From: Treponema sp.
GTDB taxonomy: Bacteria; Spirochaetota; Spirochaetia; Treponematales; Treponemataceae
NCBI GenBank assembly: GCA_017613485.1
Contig: JAGADS010000298.1
Coordinates: 1-12,661 of the forward strand
Direction: 5' to 3'
Length of the DNA: 12,661 nt
Numbering within the stretch: the first letter of the stretch is position 1; each line of letters starts with the position of its first letter. A program made the position numbers and the translations under genes. The notes below the pieces were generated by a model. It was not told where the DNA came from, made no database searches, and saw nothing but the letters and a program-made list of their open reading frames with translations. Shown here piece after piece: positions 1 to 6,559 of this stretch.

Positions 1-31
1 AAGGAATGAAAGAAATTATGAAACCTTTTAG

Positions 32-61
32 TTGTAAAGTTGTCTATATTTTTAGTAATAT
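32..61 (+). promoter_or_regulatory. Possible weak promoter upstream of the TPR protein gene
   Basis: A -35-like TTGTAA at 32-37 and a -10-like TAATAT at 56-61 are separated by 18 bases in an AT-rich leader. Each hexamer matches the sigma-70 consensus at four of six positions. Initiation near 68 would give a leader of about 15 nt that still contains the AGAGG ribosome binding site at 72-76. AT-rich DNA produces such matches by chance, so this is tentative. Confidence 0.25.
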
Positions 62-82
62 TGAGCATTTTAGAGGTTTTTT

Positions 83-901
83 ATGACATTACGGAAAAAA
101 TTTTTTGCGGCAGCTTTTATGTTTTTATGTGTAGTTTCATCATGTTTCTGTGACATAAACCTTGCACCAGAGACAAAGGCTCTTCTTGATGAGCTAATGG
201 ATTTGAAGGTAGAGCTGTTTGCCAATAAGTCGGCTAAAGATTCCCTTGCAAGACTTGAGTCATGGGAAAAAGGAATACAGGAAAAGTTCAATTCCCTGAA
301 TGAAGTTGATCAGATGGTTTTGACAAATATGATTGACTGTGAGAAATACAATTACAAAAGCCAGATTCCCGGTACAAAAAAGGAATTGAATACTCTTCTT
401 TCCGCTCAGGCAAAAAAATGCAAGACTTTTTATGATGCCCATAAGAACGAAAAAATGGATGCATGGATTCCCCTTTCATGTGGAAGTGCAATTGCGGTCT
501 ATATGGCACTTGAACCGCTAAAGACAGCTTTTAGTTATGGTTATCCTACGCGTGACATGTTCCAGAAAGCCGTTGACATTGATCCCAATTTTTCACATGC
601 CCTGCGTAATCTTGCACAGTGGTATTACTATTGCCCTGGATTCCTCGGTGGAAGCAAGAAAAAGGCAAAGGAGCTTTTTAAGCAGGCATACAACGCAAGT
701 AAATGCCGTGATGATAAATTTGAGAATTCAATCCTTCTTGCTCAGCTTGCATTCGATGACAAGGATACTGCCACCCGTGACAAATACATGGCGGAGGCAC
801 GCTCTTATTCTGCAAATAATGCCTATCTTGATTTTGTGGATAAGGTGAACGGATCCGGTGAGTCAATATTCAAATATCACGGTCACAAGGCGGACGAGTA
901 A
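83..901 (+). CDS. Exported TPR-type protein, TatT-like (272 aa)
   Basis: The N-terminus is a typical export signal: basic residues 4-6, a hydrophobic core at about 7-18, then V18-S19-S20-C21. That string could be a relaxed spirochaetal lipobox with C21 as the lipidated cysteine. Cleavage by signal peptidase I before D24 is the alternative. The mature part is helical. Residues 155-202 look like tetratricopeptide repeats, including an RDMFQKAVDIDPNFSHALRNL-like helix pair and a PGFLGGSKKKAKELFKQA stretch. The latter resembles TatT-type TPR proteins (known in treponemes next to TRAP transporters) and related proteins with a 'GG..KA..LF..A' signature. No TRAP permease or substrate-binding gene lies in the window, so any transporter link is unproven. 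The start is supported by AGAGG at 72-76, six bases before the ATG. Role inferred: periplasmic or lipid-anchored scaffold or ligand-binding protein. Exact function unknown. Confidence 0.75.
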   Translation: MTLRKKFFAAAFMFLCVVSSCFCDINLAPETKALLDELMDLKVELFANKSAKDSLARLESWEKGIQEKFNSLNEVDQMVLTNMIDCEKYNYKSQIPGTKKELNTLLSAQAKKCKTFYDAHKNEKMDAWIPLSCGSAIAVYMALEPLKTAFSYGYPTRDMFQKAVDIDPNFSHALRNLAQWYYYCPGFLGGSKKKAKELFKQAYNASKCRDDKFENSILLAQLAFDDKDTATRDKYMAEARSYSANNAYLDFVDKVNGSGESIFKYHGHKADE

Positions 902-916
902 CCGGTATAAAATATC

Positions 917-945
917 TTTACCTCATTCAACCTTTGTGCTAAACT
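917..945 (+). promoter_or_regulatory. Extended -10 promoter directly abutting the oxidoreductase ATG
   Basis: TTTACC at 917-922 is a 4/6 match to the -35 consensus. A 17-base spacer follows, then TAAACT at 940-945 (4/6 match to TATAAT). TG at 937-938 sits one base upstream of the -10, as in extended -10 promoters. Transcription would be expected to begin near 951-952, the A of the start codon at 952, giving a leaderless message. No Shine-Dalgarno is visible before that ATG, which fits. Confidence 0.5.
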
Positions 946-951
946 CTGTGC

Positions 952-2067
952 ATGAACAATGAGCTTCCATACACTGCGGCAATTTTGGGCTGCGGAAGAA
1001 TCGGATACAGTCTTGGCCTTGACAAAAAGAGGGAACAGCCTGCAAGCCACACGTCGGCAATTAACGCAAATCCACGGATAAAGCTGATTTACGGTTGCGA
1101 TACAGATCCTGCTTCCCTTGAAGTTTGGAAAAAGGCAAATCCACAGGCAGAGACATTCACTTCCTCTAAGAAAATGTATGAAAAAAGCGTCCCGGATATT
1201 GTTGTAATTGCAGTTGATGAGAAAAATCATCTTCAGGAAGCCCTTGCTGCAATAGAAGCACATCCAAAACTTATAATACTTGAAAAGCCTGTTGCCCTTA
1301 ACATGAAGTCTGCAATGAAAATCCTTGATGTAGCCAGGGAGAAAAATGTTCCTGTGCTAGTAAACCATGAGAGGCGTTTTTCCAATGACTATCTTCTTGC
1401 AAAAAAAAGCATGGAAAAAATAGGGGACCTTCAGAGCATAAAGGCATCCCTTATGTCCGGCATGGCAGTCTACAATCCGGCGGAGGAGGCAAGCGGTGCA
1501 TACAGTCTTCTGCATGACGGAACTCATTTGGCTGATGCAGTTCTGTTTTTTCTGGAGGATGAAGGTTTTTCTTCTCTCAGGCAGTCAGTTGAAGCTGAAA
1601 AAGGATTGTTATGGCGTGCGTTGCATTTAAAATCAAGCCGATGGCGGAATACATTGCTGAATACCCCTGTTATTACAGGTATTTCCCGTGATGAAAATAA
1701 ATGCGTAAGGCAGGCAAGCACTCATTTTTCCACTGTAAAATGTCCTGATGTCACACTCTGCATAAATGGCCGTTCAAAATATTTTGGCTTTGAGATTGAA
1801 ATGACTGGAACCACAGGAAGAATCACGATAGGAAACGGAATATTCCGTGTGGAAACCAGGGCAGAAAGTTCCCTTTATTCCGGTTTCTACAGCCTGACTC
1901 AGGACCTTGATGTAAAGCCACCCCTAAAAACAGGCTATTTCTCAAACATGGTTCAGAATGCAGTTGATTTTCTGGACGGTAAGGCAAAACTATGTTCAAC
2001 TTTGCAGAGCGGAATAAATGCCCTTGCCGTAATGGAAGAGATAAAGGATGCACTGGTAAAATCGTAA
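952..2067 (+). CDS. Gfo/Idh/MocA-family NAD(P)-dependent oxidoreductase (371 aa)
   Basis: The N-terminal Rossmann fold shows the dinucleotide loop GCGRIG at residues 13-18, an acidic D50 at the end of the second strand (YGCD), and the family signature EKPVA at 111-115. K112 of EKP is normally important for catalysis. The C-terminal half has NHERRF at 138-143 and LLHDGTHLADAV at 186-197, matching the family's substrate-side histidine/aspartate region ('D.G.H..D'). Such enzymes oxidise or reduce sugars, inositols or sugar-derived compounds with NAD(P); the substrate here cannot be read from sequence. An insertion around residues 19-32 (YSLGLDKKREQPAS) follows the nucleotide loop. No ribosome binding site precedes the ATG at 952; instead a -10-like element ends six bases upstream. 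No in-frame alternative start lies between the upstream gene and this ATG. The gene converges on uvrB with a one-base gap. Confidence 0.85.
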   Translation: MNNELPYTAAILGCGRIGYSLGLDKKREQPASHTSAINANPRIKLIYGCDTDPASLEVWKKANPQAETFTSSKKMYEKSVPDIVVIAVDEKNHLQEALAAIEAHPKLIILEKPVALNMKSAMKILDVAREKNVPVLVNHERRFSNDYLLAKKSMEKIGDLQSIKASLMSGMAVYNPAEEASGAYSLLHDGTHLADAVLFFLEDEGFSSLRQSVEAEKGLLWRALHLKSSRWRNTLLNTPVITGISRDENKCVRQASTHFSTVKCPDVTLCINGRSKYFGFEIEMTGTTGRITIGNGIFRVETRAESSLYSGFYSLTQDLDVKPPLKTGYFSNMVQNAVDFLDGKAKLCSTLQSGINALAVMEEIKDALVKS

Positions 2068-2068
2068 T

Positions 2069-4066
2069 TCATTTCCCGTAGGTGCTTTCAATGTCGCGGA
2101 TTTTATCCCTGAGAGCGGCTGCCATCTCGTAATCAAGACGGTCTGCTGCTTCCATCATCTCCTGCTTGAGTGCGGAAATTAGTTTCTTTCTCTGGGCAGG
2201 AACCATGAGGTTTGACTTTTGCATAAGGACATCAAGCTCTACTTCTGTGTTTTCCTTTGCTTCCTCTTTCTCATGCTCAAGAATATCCTCTACGGCTTTT
2301 TGTATTGTCTTCGGTGTGATTCCGTGTTCCTTGTTGTATGCTTCCTGAATTGAACGCCTGCGTTTTGTCTCGTCTATTGCTTCCTTCATCGCATCGCTCA
2401 TCCTGTCGGCATACATCACGACTTTTCCCTCTGCGTTTCGTGCGGCCCTTCCAATAATCTGGATAAGGCTTGTGGTACTGCGCAAAAAACCGATTTTATC
2501 TGCATCAAGAAGAGCAATAAAGCTTACTTCCGGGAGGTCGATTCCCTCTCGCAAAAGATTGATTCCAATAAGGACATCGATTTCTCCACCACGAAGTTTT
2601 TTTAATATCTCAACACGCTCAAAAGTATCTATCTCAGAGTGAATGTACTGGACTTTAAGTTCAAGCCCGGAAAGGTAATCTGTCAAATCCTCTGCCATTT
2701 TTTTTGTAAGTGTAAGGATCAGGCTTCTTTCTTTTTTTGCAATACGCTCCTGAACTTCCCTGTAGATATCCTGCATCTGACCTTCTGTGGGACGAACCTC
2801 TACAATGGGATCCAGAAGACCTGTGGGACGGATTATCTGCTCAACAACCTGTGTGCTCTGCTCAACTTCCTGTGGCCTTGGAGTTGCTGTGACATAAATC
2901 ACCTGATTCATCTTTTTTGAAAACTCATCGTATTTAAGAGGCCTGTTGTCAAGTGCGGACGGCAGGCGGAATCCAAAGTCAACAAGGTTCTGCTTTCTGC
3001 TCCTGTCTCCCTCATACATAGCGCCTATCTGAGGAACAGTGACATGTGCCTCGTCAATCATGCACAAAAAATCATCCGGGAAATAATGAAGCAGGGTAGC
3101 GGGCGGCTCTCCTTTTTTTCTTCCTGCTATCGGTGCAGAATAATTCTCTATTCCTGAGCAATAGCCCATCTCCTTCATCATCTCTATGTCGTAGGTAACC
3201 CGTGTCTTTAAACGCTCTGCCTCAAAAAGCTTTTTCTGCGCGGTAAGTTCCTCAAGCCTTGCATCAAGCTCTGCCTGAATCCTCTCTGTTGCGGAATAAA
3301 GTGCATCGTGCGGGACAACAAACTGTTTTGCAGGATATATGACTGTCTCATCAAGGTCTTCCCTGACTTCCCCCGAGATAACATTGAACCGTCTTATTCT
3401 TACAACCTCGTCAAAATCAAGCTCGATCCTGTATGCCTCCTCAAATTCAAGATAGGGAGGAAACACTTCGATTACATCACCACGGATACGGAAACAACCG
3501 CGGTCCAGGACAACATCATTCCTCTGGTACTGGATTTCTGAAAGGCTCATTGCAAATTTATGTGTGTCAAGCATCTGGCCTTTCTCAAGGTGAATCCTCA
3601 TGTCCTTGTAAAGCTCAGGCATGCCAAGTCCGTATATGCAGCTTACTGTTGCAACAACGATGACATCACGCCTTTCCATAAGACTGTATGTTGCTGCCAT
3701 CTTAAGACGGTCAATTTCCCTGTTGATTGATGCATCCTTTTCTATGTAAAGATCCCGGGATGGAACATAGGCTTCCGGCTGATAGTAATCGTAATAGCTT
3801 ACAAAATATTCAACTGCATTGTCAGGAAAAAATGTCTTGAACTCGCGGTAGAGCTGTGCAGAGAGAGTCTTGTTGTGGCTTATTATCAATGTGGGACGCT
3901 GTACGGCTTCGATTATCTTTGCCATCGTAAATGTTTTTCCGCTACCGGTTACGCCCTTTAGTGTCTGGTATCTGTCTCCGTTTAAAAATCCCTTTGCAAG
4001 CCTTTCTATTGCCTGGGGCTGATCTCCGCTGGGCTCGTAATCTGATACAACATGAAATTTCCTCAT
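2069..4066 (-). CDS. uvrB: UvrABC system protein B, excinuclease helicase subunit (665 aa)
   Basis: UvrB takes over damaged DNA from UvrA, verifies the lesion and recruits UvrC for dual incision in nucleotide excision repair. Visible in order: Walker A GVTGSGKT at residues 38-45; the beta-hairpin region YYDYYQPEAYVPSRDLYIEKD at about 91-111, with the tyrosines that insert behind the lesion; DEAH at 338-341; the YVTATP motif at 391-396; REGIDLPEV at 506-514; helicase motif VI QIIGRAAR at 536-543; and a C-terminal UVR domain at about 626-660 that contacts UvrC. Length and motif order are normal, so it should be functional. The second Walker motif reads DEAH where many homologues have DESH, a mild variation. 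It is the last gene of a four-gene minus-strand run: the stop of the upstream gene (TAA at 4070-4068) is one base from this ATG. GGAGA at 4078-4082 inside the upstream gene serves as a somewhat distant (11-base) ribosome binding site. No LexA-type operator was recognised nearby. Confidence 0.98.
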   Translation of the reverse strand: MRKFHVVSDYEPSGDQPQAIERLAKGFLNGDRYQTLKGVTGSGKTFTMAKIIEAVQRPTLIISHNKTLSAQLYREFKTFFPDNAVEYFVSYYDYYQPEAYVPSRDLYIEKDASINREIDRLKMAATYSLMERRDVIVVATVSCIYGLGMPELYKDMRIHLEKGQMLDTHKFAMSLSEIQYQRNDVVLDRGCFRIRGDVIEVFPPYLEFEEAYRIELDFDEVVRIRRFNVISGEVREDLDETVIYPAKQFVVPHDALYSATERIQAELDARLEELTAQKKLFEAERLKTRVTYDIEMMKEMGYCSGIENYSAPIAGRKKGEPPATLLHYFPDDFLCMIDEAHVTVPQIGAMYEGDRSRKQNLVDFGFRLPSALDNRPLKYDEFSKKMNQVIYVTATPRPQEVEQSTQVVEQIIRPTGLLDPIVEVRPTEGQMQDIYREVQERIAKKERSLILTLTKKMAEDLTDYLSGLELKVQYIHSEIDTFERVEILKKLRGGEIDVLIGINLLREGIDLPEVSFIALLDADKIGFLRSTTSLIQIIGRAARNAEGKVVMYADRMSDAMKEAIDETKRRRSIQEAYNKEHGITPKTIQKAVEDILEHEKEEAKENTEVELDVLMQKSNLMVPAQRKKLISALKQEMMEAADRLDYEMAAALRDKIRDIESTYGK

Positions 4067-4067
4067 C

Positions 4068-5081
4068 TTACTGTTTGTCTCCAGATTTGTTTTCTATGTC
4101 TGCATAAAAAGGCGTGTGACTCTCATAGCTTCCCAGCCATCTGATGACAGGATCCCTCCAGTCTTCCTCTATTGCTCCCTCAAGCAGAAACCTTTCGTAT
4201 GTAAAAAGAATGTGTGCCTGAATTCTCTTTCGGTCACTTTCACTTATGTCTGTCTTGTTCCTGAACAGTGCGGAGATAAATTCAATTGCAGTCTCTGGGG
4301 TAAAAAGCTCTGGAACAATTCTTGTAATCATGTACATTGCAGCAGGAATACAGTTTACGCTGTGCTGTTTTATGTAAAGGACTGTTTCTCCAATGTCAAC
4401 GGCACGCTCAAACAATTCCTTGTTCCACATCTCTGTTTCTTCCTGAGTAAATTCCTCCCTCTTGAAAAGCATCCTGTAAAAACTGAAGCAAAGGCATACA
4501 ATTGCAATATGAAGGGAAGGAACGCACATGTAATGAGGGTCTCCTGCATAAAGCGCCTTTACTTTTTTTGTGGCAGGCTTGGGTCTGTAAGTTGTGGTCA
4601 TGGAATATGAGTACATCCTGTATGCCTCATGATATGTAAGGCACAGATATCTGAACCATTCGCAAGAAAGCTTTGCTCCCTGAAATGAATTAAAGCGGTG
4701 CATTATCATTGATAAAGGCCGTATCCATACGTTTATAAAATCCATGTAGCATGATATAAGATCTTCCCTGTATGGAACTTTTTCGTCCAACTGATGATCA
4801 ACATGTTTTACTGGAGTATGCCTAAGGTGAATTTTCTGGAAATACTGCGGCATGAAAAATTTCCAGATGACAAAATGAAAGAATTTAAACAGTGTACCGG
4901 CACTCGGAAATCTGAACGGAATGGTCATATAGCTGTACATGACATTGTATTCCGTCATGTGCTTTCCGCCCCATTTTTTTATGCGTTTTTCTGAGGGCTT
5001 TTTTACCCTTCCGAATCTGAACGGGTATTTCATTTTCTCTGTAGGTGCAAAAGGATTGTATGTCATGTATGGTTTTTTCAT
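4068..5081 (-). CDS. Conserved protein with PAP2-like motifs, function unknown (337 aa)
   Basis: I do not recognise a characterised orthologue. Three sites resemble the phosphatase motifs of the PAP2 superfamily, in particular the PAP2_3/AUR1-like branch: YRPKP at residues 165-169; VPSLH at 187-191, followed by a hydrophobic helix (IAIVCLCFSFYRMLF); and IKQHSVNCIPAA at 237-248. Spacing between H191 and H240 is close to that in PAP2_3 proteins. The third motif normally ends His-x3-Asp; here the aspartate position is C244, with N243 beside it, so activity may be altered. Unlike membrane PAP2 enzymes, it lacks six clear membrane spans. Hydrophobic stretches are limited to about 63-82 and 187-205, so it may be peripheral or have few spans. 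The N-terminal 60 residues are basic and aromatic. AGGAA at 5088-5092, six bases upstream, supports the start. It lies 12 nt after the NFACT gene and 1 nt before uvrB, so it is surely co-transcribed. Existence of the gene is firm; the PAP2 assignment is tentative. Confidence 0.8.
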   Translation of the reverse strand: MKKPYMTYNPFAPTEKMKYPFRFGRVKKPSEKRIKKWGGKHMTEYNVMYSYMTIPFRFPSAGTLFKFFHFVIWKFFMPQYFQKIHLRHTPVKHVDHQLDEKVPYREDLISCYMDFINVWIRPLSMIMHRFNSFQGAKLSCEWFRYLCLTYHEAYRMYSYSMTTTYRPKPATKKVKALYAGDPHYMCVPSLHIAIVCLCFSFYRMLFKREEFTQEETEMWNKELFERAVDIGETVLYIKQHSVNCIPAAMYMITRIVPELFTPETAIEFISALFRNKTDISESDRKRIQAHILFTYERFLLEGAIEEDWRDPVIRWLGSYESHTPFYADIENKSGDKQ

Positions 5082-5093
5082 ATCTTGTTCCTG

Positions 5094-6539
5094 CTATATT
5101 ATCTGCCTTGACTTTTCAAGCTCATCTAGCCTGCGAAGTTTAGTCTCATCAAGTTTTATGAATAGGTTTTTTTCCTGCGTAGGAAGCACCAATCCCTTGG
5201 GACCGTTCTTTGCCCTGCGGAGGTATTTTACCTGGGTGTAATACAAGTCTGCCTGTCCGTTTTTTCTTGCCTTTGAATGATAGACTGCAAGATTACCGGC
5301 ATAGAGAAGTATCTCAAGCGGAACTGTCTTATCCTTACGTGCCTTTATAAAAACATATCCGCCTGCGAAATCCCTTGTATGAAGCCACATGTCCTGACTT
5401 TTCACAAAGTGCCTTAAAAGCTCATCATTTTCCGATGCAGTACGACCAACGATGATAGTCCATCCGTCTATCTCATAATGCAGGCCCGGATGCGGCTTCT
5501 CATTCTTTTGTTTTGGAGTTGTGTCATGCCTCAGCATCTGCTCTATCTTTATGACGTTCTGCTCTTTTAATATGGCAGAGTATTCCTGCTCAAGTGCCTG
5601 AAGGTTTCTTTGGGACAGCTGAATGTCGTGCTCAAGGCTTTCCATTCCGGACACTGCTTTCTTGTATTGCTCGTAATAGACGGAAGCGTTTTCCTGAGCG
5701 GATTTTTTCTCATCCATGCGTATGTGAACCGTTTCACCGCTTTCGTAATCGGTGCATGTCAGGTCGGGGCCGCCGCTGTATTCAGATGCATAGGAAAGAA
5801 TCAGGTCTCCTGTATGCTTAAGCTTGTCCGCGTGCTCAAAGCTCCTTTTTTTGTCCAGGAGTTTCTGCAGGGCATTTTCCATCTTTGAGTGCTTTACGTT
5901 GTACCATTTCTCGGCCTGTGCCAAAAGTGCTTCCCTGGAAAGTGTCGAGGCATTCTCTGAGTAAAACCTGTCGATCTTCTCGTTAAATGAAAGGCCTTCA
6001 AATTCATCTGATTGCCCGGAAAAGTCACGGATAGGAAAACGCTCAAGGCTTTCTTTTATTTCCTGCTCAGTGGGCTCTTTTTCTTCTGGTTTGAATGTAC
6101 TTCCTGTCATCTCGTTTTTCTTGGGGCGGCGGTACATGCAGTCAAGGATTACATTGTTCTCATCGGTGACAATTACGTTTGCGGCTCCTGACCATAACCT
6201 TATGTAGATGAAATATTTCTGCTGCCAGGTTGACACATCCATCTTGATGATTCTGTCCAGTCCAAGCTGAGCACATGAGTTAATCCTCATTCCCTGCACG
6301 TTGGACTTTAAGAATTCAAAGAAACGAAGCGGCTTTTTGTTCTTGGGAACCTGCATCCTTGTTGAATGAATGCGGCAGACCTGGGAGCCTGTGCAAATCA
6401 GGAGCGTGGAAAGCGTTCCGTTCTTGATAATCCTGAATGCAAGCATGTCGTATGAGGGCTGTACGACTTTCTGAATAAAAGAGCCTTCAAGTTCAAGCTC
6501 ACTGAGGATAAGGTTTATCTCGTTGCAGTTAAGTGACAT
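5094..6539 (-). CDS. NFACT family protein, RqcH/FbpA-like ribosome quality control factor (481 aa)
   Basis: Bacterial RqcH (homologue of eukaryotic Rqc2/NEMF) binds 50S subunits carrying stalled peptidyl-tRNA and drives C-terminal alanine tailing. Older annotations call the family fibronectin-binding protein. Visible: an NFACT-N domain at about 1-140, with RIHSTRMQVPKNKKP (56-70) and the D95-R96 pair that corresponds to the conserved Asp-Arg used by B. subtilis RqcH for tRNA binding (equivalence by recall); a long charged helical middle at about 155-345, with coiled-coil-like heptads at 205-235 and 280-335; and an NFACT-R domain at about 353-462 containing IDGWTIIVGRTASEND (357-372), DMWLHTRD (383-390) and YAGNLAVYHSKAR (413-425). 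The protein is shorter than the usual 550-600 residues and ends soon after NFACT-R. It follows the upstream regulator gene by 20 nt. The Shine-Dalgarno is weak, so coupling to the gene before it is possible. Not obviously exported. Confidence 0.9.
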   Translation of the reverse strand: MSLNCNEINLILSELELEGSFIQKVVQPSYDMLAFRIIKNGTLSTLLICTGSQVCRIHSTRMQVPKNKKPLRFFEFLKSNVQGMRINSCAQLGLDRIIKMDVSTWQQKYFIYIRLWSGAANVIVTDENNVILDCMYRRPKKNEMTGSTFKPEEKEPTEQEIKESLERFPIRDFSGQSDEFEGLSFNEKIDRFYSENASTLSREALLAQAEKWYNVKHSKMENALQKLLDKKRSFEHADKLKHTGDLILSYASEYSGGPDLTCTDYESGETVHIRMDEKKSAQENASVYYEQYKKAVSGMESLEHDIQLSQRNLQALEQEYSAILKEQNVIKIEQMLRHDTTPKQKNEKPHPGLHYEIDGWTIIVGRTASENDELLRHFVKSQDMWLHTRDFAGGYVFIKARKDKTVPLEILLYAGNLAVYHSKARKNGQADLYYTQVKYLRRAKNGPKGLVLPTQEKNLFIKLDETKLRRLDELEKSRQII

Positions 6540-6559
6540 TCGTTTACCGTCGTATTTTC

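Noticed and set aside
6..86. Open frame of 26 codons, open to the left edge, ending in a TGA that overlaps the TPR gene ATG (ATGA)
   Set aside because: It is AT-rich unlike the neighbouring genes, has no family resemblance, and overlaps the likely promoter and ribosome binding site. It could be the tail of an upstream gene, but the window does not show enough.
901..906. ACCGGT palindrome after the TPR gene stop as a terminator or operator
   Set aside because: Six bases only, no loop, no T-tract and no second copy nearby.
4116..4610. 164-codon open frame antisense to the PAP2-like gene
   Set aside because: It is a shadow of the coding strand, has Cys-rich unconvincing composition, and has no recognisable motif.
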